Shown one piece after another: positions 1 to 5,812 of a DNA stretch of 7,470 bases. The notes beneath the pieces were generated by a model. It saw only the letters and a list, made by a program, of their open reading frames with translations, searched no databases and was not told the origin of the DNA. How positions within the stretch are numbered: the first letter of the stretch is position 1; each line of letters opens with the position of its first letter. Source of the DNA: an uncultured Collinsella sp. (GTDB taxonomy: Bacteria; Actinomycetota; Coriobacteriia; Coriobacteriales; Coriobacteriaceae). The position numbers and the translations under genes were made by a program. The stretch is taken from the NCBI GenBank assembly GCA_900556675.1, contig USQE01000049.1:1-7470 (forward strand), read 5' to 3'.

Positions 1-28
1 GGCGCCGCGGGATAGATCCCGCGGCGCC
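1..28 (-). terminator. GC-rich hairpin past the carboxypeptidase gene, probable terminator
   Basis: Bases 1-12 (GGCGCCGCGGGA) are perfectly complementary to bases 17-28, leaving a four-base loop (TAGA). The hairpin lies 28 bases beyond the stop codon of the minus-strand M32 gene, where an intrinsic terminator is expected. Any U-tract for minus-strand transcription would fall outside the window, so only the stem is seen. Read on the plus strand it is followed by CCCTTTG, not a clean T-run, so it is less likely to terminate in that direction. Confidence 0.6.
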
Positions 29-56
29 CCCTTTGCGTTGACGTGTTGCCTAAGCT

Positions 57-1631
57 TTACAGCTGGTACAGCGTGGTGAACTTGTCCTGCAGGTAGCTGC
101 AGTAGTAGCGGGCGTCAAAGTCCATGCCGCAGGCGCTCTTGATGAGCTCCGGCGCGTCCTTGGCGCGGCCCCACTGCCAAATGTGCTCGCCCAGCCAGGC
201 GCGGACAGGCGCCAAATCGCCGTTCGCACAGGCGCTGGTAAGGTCGACGCCGTCGCGGCACATGGCCGGCACAAACATGGCGTCGTAAGCGCTGCCCAGC
301 GCATAGGTGGGGAAGTAGCCAAACGAGCCACCACTCCAGTGCGTATCCTGCAGGCAGCCGTGTGTGTCGTCGGGAACGGGAATGCCCAGATACTCGTCCA
401 TAAAACGATTCCAAAGCGCGGGGATATCCTTGGCCGTGACCTCGCCGGCAAACAGCATACGCTCGATCTGGTAGCGCACCATAATATGCAGCGGGTAGGT
501 GAGCTCGTCGGCCTCGGTGCGGATCAGCGACGGCTGCGCGATGTTCACGGCGCGGTAGAGCGTGTCCTCATCGACGTCGCCGTAGACCTCGGGCGCGTGA
601 CGGCGCAGCACCTCGAGCAGCGGTCCCATAAAGGCGCGACTGCGACCCACGGTGTTCTCAAAGAAGCGGCTCTGGCTCTCGTGGATGCCCATGGAGGTGC
701 CGCCCTCAAGACAGGTGCGCGCATAGGCAGGATTGACGCCCAGCTCGTACATGGTGTGCCCCGCCTCGTGGATGATGCTGTAGACGTTGGAGATACAGTC
801 GTCCTCGTAGATGTGTGTGGCGATGCGCGCGTCGCCCACGGCAAAGCCCTCGCTAAACGGGTGCTCGGTAAAGGCAAGCGTGGTGTCGTTCAGGTCCAGG
901 CCGACGAGCTTCATCAGGTCGAAGCTCATGGCACGCTGGGCGGCCTCGGGCACGCGGGCGTGCAAAAAGTCTGCAGCGGGCTGCTGGCCGCGCTCGCCGA
1001 TGGCGTGCACGAGCGGCACGACCGTCGCCTTGACCTCATCGCAAAACGCGTCGAAGCTCTTGGCGGAAAGGCCGCGCTCGTACTGGTCGAGCCAAACGTC
1101 GTATGGGTCGCGCTTGGGATCCATGAGCTCGGCCTGATGCTTAAGCTGGGCGACGATTCTATCCACATAGGGCTCAAAGTTCGCCCAGTCATTGGCCGTC
1201 TTGGCCTTGTGCCACACGGCGTCTGCCTCGCAGGTGAGCCTGGTCCAGGCCTCGGCCTCCTCGGTGGGGATGGCGCTTGCCTCGCGCTGGTCGCGGCCGA
1301 GCACGCGAATCTCGTCGAGCAGCTGCGGGTCGTCGATCTTGCCGCCGGCGACGGTCTCGCGTGCCAGCGAGTGCACGAGTTCGACAGACTTTTCGCTGGT
1401 CAGGAGCTTATGGTGCTCGCCGGCAAGGGTGCCCATAGCATCGGCGCGCGCTGCGGCGCCGTTGGCGGGGGCAATGGTCGCACCATCAAACTCGGCAATC
1501 TTGAGCAGGTACTCGCGGGTCCACAGCTTGCCCTCGAGCTTGCGGAATTTTTTGACGGCCTTATCGACCTTCATGCCTTTGGGCGTCTTGTCCGTTGCGG
1601 GCTTGGCCATCTTATCCTTGTTTTTTCCCAT
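57..1631 (-). CDS. M32 family metallocarboxypeptidase (carboxypeptidase Taq type)
   Basis: This 524-residue protein is a predicted cytosolic zinc carboxypeptidase that removes C-terminal residues from peptides with broad specificity. The M32 signature motifs appear in order: HPF (257-259), the DxR motif DARIAT (267-272), the zinc site HEAGH (288-292) with E289 as the likely catalytic base, HESQS (316-320) giving the third zinc ligand E317 or neighbour, IRTEAD (370-375), and GCLQDTHW (425-432) followed by GYFPTYALG. The family usually has a Thr as fifth residue of the DxRxT motif; here it is Ala, with Thr next. Length is close to the usual 500 residues, with a lysine-rich N-terminal tail and no signal peptide. 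I chose the ATG at 1631 because AAGGA lies about six bases upstream; an in-frame ATG at 1676 lacks such a site. It is transcribed divergently from pheS and looks monocistronic here. Family assignment is firm; the substrate in the cell is unknown. Confidence 0.93.
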   Translation of the reverse strand: MGKNKDKMAKPATDKTPKGMKVDKAVKKFRKLEGKLWTREYLLKIAEFDGATIAPANGAAARADAMGTLAGEHHKLLTSEKSVELVHSLARETVAGGKIDDPQLLDEIRVLGRDQREASAIPTEEAEAWTRLTCEADAVWHKAKTANDWANFEPYVDRIVAQLKHQAELMDPKRDPYDVWLDQYERGLSAKSFDAFCDEVKATVVPLVHAIGERGQQPAADFLHARVPEAAQRAMSFDLMKLVGLDLNDTTLAFTEHPFSEGFAVGDARIATHIYEDDCISNVYSIIHEAGHTMYELGVNPAYARTCLEGGTSMGIHESQSRFFENTVGRSRAFMGPLLEVLRRHAPEVYGDVDEDTLYRAVNIAQPSLIRTEADELTYPLHIMVRYQIERMLFAGEVTAKDIPALWNRFMDEYLGIPVPDDTHGCLQDTHWSGGSFGYFPTYALGSAYDAMFVPAMCRDGVDLTSACANGDLAPVRAWLGEHIWQWGRAKDAPELIKSACGMDFDARYYCSYLQDKFTTLYQL

Positions 1632-1752
1632 ACCATATCCTTGATCTCGCGAGCCGTGCACCACGGGTGGGCGCACGGCCAGTTTGCACAGCTACCCGCC
1701 TTGTACCCAGTGCGAACAAAACGGAACGCGGCGATATGCTCGCAGAATGTGT

Positions 1753-1758
1753 TATCCT
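1753..1758 (+). promoter_or_regulatory. Candidate -10 element for the pheS T-box transcript
   Basis: TATCCT lies about 8-12 bases before the first base pair of T-box stem I (1770), which is where transcription should begin. An overlapping TATAGC (1758-1763) is an alternative. No convincing -35 hexamer is visible at the usual spacing, so this rests mainly on position. Confidence 0.35.
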
Positions 1759-1860
1759 ATAGCCCAATGCGTTGACGGAGAGGGTTTTGCCCGTCGCGTC
1801 GCCGGCAAGAGAGGGAAGGTCATGGGCTGCAAGCTTTCCTGCGGTGACAAGGGCCAAGCG

Positions 1861-1863
1861 TTC
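1861..1863 (+). promoter_or_regulatory. Probable specifier codon TTC (Phe) of the T-box
   Basis: TTC is followed by A and the closing stem strand CTCCCGAGC on the 3' side of stem I, the usual position of a specifier. It would pair with the GAA anticodon of tRNA-Phe. The assignment agrees with pheS downstream, but the specifier loop was judged by eye. Confidence 0.65.
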
Positions 1864-2010
1864 ACTCCCGAGCAGCAACCTCAACGGGCGCGCGGCCAGC
1901 GGCGGCGATGTCCCCAGTAGGGAAGCCGTGAGCCTCGCGACAAGGGGCAAAGAGTGGGCGCGGCGGGCCAGACATCCGTCGGGTCAAACAAGGTGGTACC
2001 GCGGAATTCA

Positions 2011-2051
2011 ACCGTCCTTGGGCAATGCACATGCCCGAGGACGGTTTTTTT
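2011..2051 (+). terminator. Intrinsic terminator of the T-box switch
   Basis: ACCGTCCTTGGGCA (2011-2024) pairs with TGCCCGAGGACGGT (2032-2045) over 14 positions, with one G-T wobble, and is followed by a run of seven T ending at 2051. Its left arm begins just after the T-box sequence, the normal arrangement for mutually exclusive antiterminator and terminator. Confidence 0.93.
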
Positions 2052-2137
2052 GTTACCGAACCGGGCCGCGTTTTCGCAATGTCAGACGGCGGCAGCCGCC
2101 TCGGCAAGCGGGGAGCGCGAGAGACGAAAGGGAAGAC

Positions 2138-3214
2138 ATGAGTCTGATTGATGATCTGGTCAAACTCGAGGAAGAGGCCAAGGAGCTCGTCGCAAGCGCC
2201 GACGACGCCGCCAAGCTCGAGGCCGCGCGCGTTGAGCTGCTCGGTCGCAAAGGCCGTATCACCGGCCTGATGCGTATGATGGGCAAACTCGCCCCCGAGG
2301 ATCGTCCCATGATGGGCAAGCGCGCCAACGAGATGCGCCAGCTGATCGAGGGCATGCTCGACGAGCGCACCACCGAGATGAAGGCCGCCGCCCTCAAGCA
2401 CACACTCGAGCACGAGGCCGTCGACATCACGCTGCCGGGCATCCGTCCGCAGATCGGTCACCAGCACCTGATCAAGCAGATCATCGAGGAGGCCGAGGAC
2501 ATCTTCTGCGGCATCGGCTACACCGTCGAGTCCGGCCCCATGGTCGATACTTCCTACTACAACTTCACCGCGCTCAACGCCCCCATGGATCACCCGAGCC
2601 GCTCGGCCCGCGATACCTTCTACGTGGTCGATAACAACCCCGGCAGCGTCGCGCACCCCGAGGCTCACGCCCATGGCGAGTCCGACGTGCTGCTGCGCAC
2701 CCAGACCTCGGGCGTGCAGATCCACACCATGGAGTCGCAGAAGCCGCCCATCTACATGATCTGCCCGGGCACCGTCTACCGTCCCGATACGGCCGACGCC
2801 TGCCACCTGCCGCAGTTCAACCAGATCGAGGGCCTGGTCGTCGACGAGGACATCACCTTTGGCGACCTCAAGGGCACGCTCGACTACTTTGTTAAGTGCA
2901 TGTTTGGCGAGGACCGCAAGACGCGCTACCGCCCGCATTTCTTCCCCTTCACCGAGCCTTCCTGCGAGGTGGACGTGAGCTGCCACGTCTGCGGCGGCAA
3001 GGGCTGCAACTTCTGCAAGCACAGCGGCTGGATCGAGATCCTGGGCTGCGGCATGGTCGACCCCAACGTCCTGATCAACTGCGGCATTGACCCCGAGAAG
3101 TACACCGGCTTCGCCTTCGGTATTGGCGCCGAGCGCGTCGCGGCCCTGCGCTACGACCTGCCCGACCTGCGTACGCTCATGACGGGCGATATGCGCTTCT
3201 TGAACCAATTTTAA
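2138..3214 (+). CDS. pheS: Phenylalanine--tRNA ligase alpha subunit
   Basis: The 358-residue product is the catalytic alpha subunit of the cytoplasmic alpha2-beta2 synthetase that charges tRNA-Phe. Residues 1-90 form the charged, helical coiled-coil arm that contacts tRNA. The class II core follows: DTSYYNFTALNAPMDHPSR (from 137), LLRTQTSGVQ (185-194), the motif 2 region GTVYRPDTADACHLPQFNQIEG (211-232), FTEPSCEVDV (271-280) and motif 3 GFAFGIGAERVAALRYDLP (from 324). Four cysteines in a CxxC-x4-CxxC pattern (282, 285, 290, 293) form a knuckle seen in many bacterial PheS proteins. Length matches the family (about 330-360). I chose ATG 2138, preceded by AAAGGGAAG; the frame is open further upstream only through the T-box leader, which is RNA. 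The T-box should raise expression when tRNA-Phe is uncharged. pheT follows after 180 bases. Confidence 0.97.
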   Translation: MSLIDDLVKLEEEAKELVASADDAAKLEAARVELLGRKGRITGLMRMMGKLAPEDRPMMGKRANEMRQLIEGMLDERTTEMKAAALKHTLEHEAVDITLPGIRPQIGHQHLIKQIIEEAEDIFCGIGYTVESGPMVDTSYYNFTALNAPMDHPSRSARDTFYVVDNNPGSVAHPEAHAHGESDVLLRTQTSGVQIHTMESQKPPIYMICPGTVYRPDTADACHLPQFNQIEGLVVDEDITFGDLKGTLDYFVKCMFGEDRKTRYRPHFFPFTEPSCEVDVSCHVCGGKGCNFCKHSGWIEILGCGMVDPNVLINCGIDPEKYTGFAFGIGAERVAALRYDLPDLRTLMTGDMRFLNQF

Positions 3215-3236
3215 GTTGACCTGTCCCGGCGGCTTC

Positions 3237-3323
3237 CCGAGCCACCGCACCTTGCCTTTCAATCGTCGGTTGCGTACCTAAGTACGCGGCCCTCCTCTTT
3301 CAAGGCAATCTGCGGCACCTCGG
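3237..3323. repeat. Interrupted inverted repeat between pheS and pheT
   Basis: The element is nested and symmetrical. CCGAG (3237-3241) pairs with CTCGG (3319-3323); after a 3x3 mismatch CCGCA (3245-3249) pairs with TGCGG (3311-3315); after a 2x2 mismatch TTGCCTT (3252-3258) pairs with AAGGCAA (3302-3308). Inside the loop is a second perfect hairpin, GCGTAC (3272-3277) with GTACGC (3282-3287) around CTAA. There is no T-tract directly after it, so it is not a classical terminator. It may be a dispersed intergenic repeat or an RNA processing or stability element; I cannot tell which from a single copy. Confidence 0.7.
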
Positions 3324-3350
3324 AAACCCGTCTCCGTAGCTGGAGTTTTC

Positions 3351-3369
3351 CGTCTGTTTATTGCAGACG
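3351..3369 (+). promoter_or_regulatory. Small hairpin just upstream of the pheT ribosome binding site
   Basis: CGTCTG (3351-3356) is complementary to CAGACG (3364-3369) around a seven-base loop. It ends nine bases before the pheT Shine-Dalgarno sequence. A role in keeping the site open or stabilising the 5' end of a processed message is possible but unproven. Confidence 0.4.
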
Positions 3370-3377
3370 TTACAGAT

Positions 3378-3385
3378 GAAAGGAG
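3378..3385 (+). promoter_or_regulatory. Ribosome binding site of pheT
   Basis: GAAAGGAG ends nine bases before the ATG at 3395. It fixes the pheT start, which also matches the conserved PheT N-terminus (MRVSYDWL). Confidence 0.85.
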
Positions 3386-3394
3386 ACCAGTTAG

Positions 3395-5659
3395 ATGCGC
3401 GTTTCTTACGACTGGCTCAAGACCATGATCGATATTCCGGAGGATCCCAAGACCCTTTCGGACGAATATATCCGTACCGGCACCGAGGTCGAGGCGATCG
3501 ACACCGTGGGCGAGTCCTTCGACCACGTGGTGACCGCCAAGGTGCTCACCAAGACCCCGCACCCCGATAGCGACCACATGTATGTGTGCTCGGTCGATGT
3601 GGGCGACAAGAATCTCGACGCCGACGGCAACCCCGCTCCGCTGCAGATCGTCTGCGGCGCGCAGAACTTCGAGGCCGGCGACCACATCGTCACGGCCATG
3701 ATTGGCGCTGTCCTGCCCGGCGACGTCAAGATCAAGAAGAGCAAGCTTCGCGGCGTCGTGTCCATGGGCATGAATTGCTCCGCGCGCGAGCTCGGCCTGG
3801 GCGGCGACCACTCCGGCATTATGATCCTGCCCGAGGATACGCCCTGCGGCATGCCGTTTGCCGAGTACGTGGGCTCGAGCGACACCGTGCTCGACTGCGA
3901 GATCACGCCCAACCGCCCCGACTGCCTGTCCATGATCGGCATGGCCCGCGAAACCGGTGCCATCTTCGACCGCGATTTCCACGTTGAGCTGCCCGCCATC
4001 AAGGTCGAGACCGGCCGCGCGACCGACGACGAGCTTTCCGTCGAGATCGCCGACGAGGGCCTGTGCGACCGCTACGTTGCCCGCATCGTGCGCAACGTCA
4101 AGGTCGGCCCGTCGCCAGACTGGATGGTCAAGCGCCTCAACGCCCTGGGCGTGCGCCCGCACTACAACATCGTCGACATCACCAACTATGTGATGATGCT
4201 CACCGGTCAGCCGCTGCATGCCTTTGACCTGGACACCTTTGCCGAACGCGATGGCCATCGCCGCGTGGTGGTTCGCGCCGCCCAACAGGACGAGAAGTTC
4301 ACGACCCTCGACGGCGAGGAGCGCACGCTCGACGCCGGCATGGGCCTCATCACCGACGGCGAGCGTCCCGTGGCGCTGGCCGGCGTTATGGGCGGCATGG
4401 ATTCCGAGATCGAGGATGACACCGTCGACGTGATGGTCGAGAGTGCCTGCTTCAACGCCGGTCGCACCTCGCACACCAGCCGCGATCTGTCGCTGATCTC
4501 CGATGCCTCCATCCGTTTTGAGCGCCAGGTCGATGAGACCGGCTGCGTGGATGTCGCCAACGTTACCTGCGCGCTGATCGAGGAGATCGCCGGCGGCGAG
4601 GTCGCTCCCGGCTACGTGGATGTGTTCCCCGCGCCCAAGACCATCGATAACATCAAGCTGCGCTTGGCCCGCGTGCACGCCATCTGTGGCGCCGACATCG
4701 AGCCTGACTTTATCGAGCGCTCGCTCACCCGCCTGGGCTGCACCGTCGAGCGCGACGGCGAGGACTTTATGGTCACCCCGCCGAGCTTCCGCCCCGACCT
4801 GCCGCGCGAGATTGACCTGATCGAGGAGGTCCTGCGCCTATGGGGCATGGGCCGTGTGACGGCGACCATCCCGGCTGCCAAGAACCACATCGGCGGCCTG
4901 ACCCGCGAGCAGAAGCTCACCCGCAAGGTCGGCGAGATCCTGCGCGCCTGCGGCCTCAACGAGACCACGACCTTTGGCTTTGCCGCCCCGGGCGACCTGG
5001 AGAAGATCGGTATGTCCACCGAGGGCCGCGGCTGCCCCGTGGTGCTCATGAACCCGCTGGTAGCCGAGCAGACCGAGATGCGTCGTTCGCTGCTGCCGGG
5101 CCTGCTCAAAAGCTTTATGACCCACTACCCGCAGATCGAGATCGAGGTGTATCAGGGCACCTACGACGATGTGAAGGAATGGCTGCGAACTGGTCAGGTG
5201 GATATCGCGTTCCTTTCCTCCACCTGCCGTGAAGAGTTCAACCTCACCGAGCTGTTCCGCGAGCCGCTGCTGTGCATTGTGCCGCAGGACTGGCCCGAAC
5301 CGGAAAACGGCGTGATGACTCCCGCCCTGATGAACGGCCAAAGCTTCGTTGTACAGTGCGATGCCACCGATGCTGAGATGCGCCAGTTCCTGAAAAAATA
5401 TAAGATCAGCACCGAGCGCCGCTGCCATGTCATTGACGACCAGTCCAACATCGCCATGGTGGAAGCAGGTCTGGGCATTTCCATCATGCCGCAGATGCTG
5501 CTGCGCGACTGCAAGGCTGCGATCAAGATCTATCCCATCGAGCCAGAGGAAGACCGTGTGGTGGGCCTGGCTGTGCAGCGCCCCGCCGCAATGGCCCCGG
5601 CAGTGGAACAGATGTTCCACCACATCGTGGACTACTGCAGGCAGATCGAGCTGAGATGA
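3395..5659 (+). CDS. pheT: Chimeric frame: truncated PheT joined to a LysR-type effector domain
   Basis: This 754-residue frame has two unrelated halves. Residues 1 to about 566-571 are the beta subunit of phenylalanyl-tRNA synthetase: N-terminal MRVSYDWLK, the EMAP/OB-like tRNA-binding domain (about 43-155, with PHPDSDHMYVC), the B3/4 editing domain (about 210-385, with ITNYVMMLTGQPLHAFD and SRDLSLISDASIRFERQVD), the B5 domain (about 415-485, with PPSFRPDLPREIDLIEEVLRLWG) and the start of the catalytic-like core ending NPLVAEQTEMRRSLLPGLL. A normal PheT is about 800 residues, so roughly 230 are missing, including the C-terminal FDX-ACB anticodon-binding domain. From residue 572 the sequence is a LysR-type substrate-binding domain. 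As written, the PheT part could not be fully functional. It follows pheS and should belong to the T-box operon. I judge this a contig join rather than a gene product; a genuine fusion is the less likely alternative. Confidence 0.85.
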   Translation: MRVSYDWLKTMIDIPEDPKTLSDEYIRTGTEVEAIDTVGESFDHVVTAKVLTKTPHPDSDHMYVCSVDVGDKNLDADGNPAPLQIVCGAQNFEAGDHIVTAMIGAVLPGDVKIKKSKLRGVVSMGMNCSARELGLGGDHSGIMILPEDTPCGMPFAEYVGSSDTVLDCEITPNRPDCLSMIGMARETGAIFDRDFHVELPAIKVETGRATDDELSVEIADEGLCDRYVARIVRNVKVGPSPDWMVKRLNALGVRPHYNIVDITNYVMMLTGQPLHAFDLDTFAERDGHRRVVVRAAQQDEKFTTLDGEERTLDAGMGLITDGERPVALAGVMGGMDSEIEDDTVDVMVESACFNAGRTSHTSRDLSLISDASIRFERQVDETGCVDVANVTCALIEEIAGGEVAPGYVDVFPAPKTIDNIKLRLARVHAICGADIEPDFIERSLTRLGCTVERDGEDFMVTPPSFRPDLPREIDLIEEVLRLWGMGRVTATIPAAKNHIGGLTREQKLTRKVGEILRACGLNETTTFGFAAPGDLEKIGMSTEGRGCPVVLMNPLVAEQTEMRRSLLPGLLKSFMTHYPQIEIEVYQGTYDDVKEWLRTGQVDIAFLSSTCREEFNLTELFREPLLCIVPQDWPEPENGVMTPALMNGQSFVVQCDATDAEMRQFLKKYKISTERRCHVIDDQSNIAMVEAGLGISIMPQMLLRDCKAAIKIYPIEPEEDRVVGLAVQRPAAMAPAVEQMFHHIVDYCRQIELR
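5087..5107. other. Probable chimeric join between two source genomes
   Basis: The protein changes family within the SLLPGLL codons. Upstream codons favour C/G at third position with GCC, GAG and CTC; immediately downstream come AAA, AGC, GAA and GCA codons and, further on, AT-rich intergenic DNA. LLPGLL suits both PheT (after the MRRS segment) and a LysR-type domain start (before KSFMTHYP), so the two sources may share these bases. This is typical of short-overlap misassembly. Confidence 0.8.
5090..5659 (+). pseudogene. LysR-type transcriptional regulator, C-terminal effector-binding part only
   Basis: About 185 residues match the type 2 periplasmic-binding-like effector domain of LysR-type regulators. 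Seen features are LLKSFMTHYPQIEIEVYQG at the start of the domain, the VDIAFLSS strand, LLCIVPQDWP, and near the end the hallmark DDQSNIAMVEAGLGISIMPQ, followed by a C-terminal region ending in a helix-like segment. The complete family is about 290-310 residues, so the N-terminal winged helix-turn-helix and linker helix (about 100 residues) are absent, being replaced in frame by PheT. The native gene in its source genome is probably whole; it appears broken here because of the join. The effector and regulated genes cannot be read from the sequence. An independent terminator and promoter separate it from the hydrolase gene downstream, so no operon with it is indicated. Confidence 0.85.
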
Positions 5660-5684
5660 GCCGGACACCTTTATACTATACCAT

Positions 5685-5720
5685 AAAACAGTCTGTGTGT
5701 GGAGCATGGACTGTTTTTTT
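5685..5720 (+). terminator. Intrinsic terminator after the LysR-type gene
   Basis: AAAACAGTC (5685-5693) pairs with GACTGTTTT (5709-5717), and the stem can extend inward through wobble pairs. Seven T (5714-5720) follow the GACTG. It begins 25 bases after the stop codon. The A-rich left arm suggests it could work in both directions. Confidence 0.88.
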
Positions 5721-5735
5721 ATTAAAAGAGAGCAA

Positions 5736-5764
5736 TTGTATCAGCGTGCAAAATCCGCTATACT
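5736..5764 (+). promoter_or_regulatory. Near-consensus sigma-70/sigma-A type promoter of the hydrolase gene
   Basis: TTGTAT (5736-5741) and TATACT (5759-5764) are separated by exactly 17 bases and lie in AT-rich DNA 49 bases before the hydrolase ATG. With the terminator just upstream, this makes the hydrolase its own transcription unit. Confidence 0.8.
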
Positions 5765-5812
5765 TAGAAAAACAGGCTGGTTTTATGCAGAAGCCTTGAT
5801 TGGAGCAGAAAG

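Larger units (their letters stand above)
1766..2051 (+). promoter_or_regulatory. T-box riboswitch leader of pheS, probable tRNA-Phe sensor
   Basis: T-box leaders bind a specific tRNA and read through a terminator when that tRNA is uncharged. The diagnostic T-box sequence AAGGTGGTACCGCGG is at 1990-2004 and contains the TGG that pairs with the tRNA acceptor end. The antiterminator overlaps an intrinsic terminator at 2011-2051. The base of stem I is visible as CGTTGA (1770-1775) pairing with TCAACG (1881-1886). The 3' side of stem I reads TTCACTCCCGAGC from 1861, matching the usual layout of specifier codon, then A, then stem, so TTC at 1861-1863 is the likely specifier and fits phenylalanine and the downstream gene. 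Stems II and III fall in about 1890-1985; I did not fold them in full. The whole gene-free stretch from 1632 to 2137 is explained by this leader plus a divergent promoter region. Confidence 0.9.

Noticed and set aside
183..1775. Long plus-strand open frame of 530 codons opposite the M32 gene
   Set aside because: It is the antisense shadow of a GC-rich gene. The minus-strand frame carries every M32 motif, and this one has low-complexity composition without recognisable domains or a ribosome binding site.
1772..2137. Open frame running upstream of pheS in the same phase, suggesting an N-terminal extension
   Set aside because: The stretch is the T-box leader with its terminator and the PheS family N-terminus is MSLIDDLVKLEEEA. 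Translation from 1772 would cross structured regulatory RNA.
1862..3262. Minus-strand 466-codon open frame opposite pheS
   Set aside because: Mirror of pheS codon structure in GC-rich DNA; no motifs, and it would overlap the T-box leader.
3278..4678. Minus-strand 466-codon open frame opposite pheT
   Set aside because: Antisense shadow with repetitive His/Gly/Ala/Val/Asp composition; pheT domains are unambiguous on the plus strand.
3395..5659. A novel aminoacyl-tRNA synthetase fused to a ligand sensor, that is, a new regulatory system
   Set aside because: Attractive, but both partners are incomplete at the join, the base composition changes at the same point and the join falls on a sequence compatible with both families. 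A misjoin explains all of this more simply.
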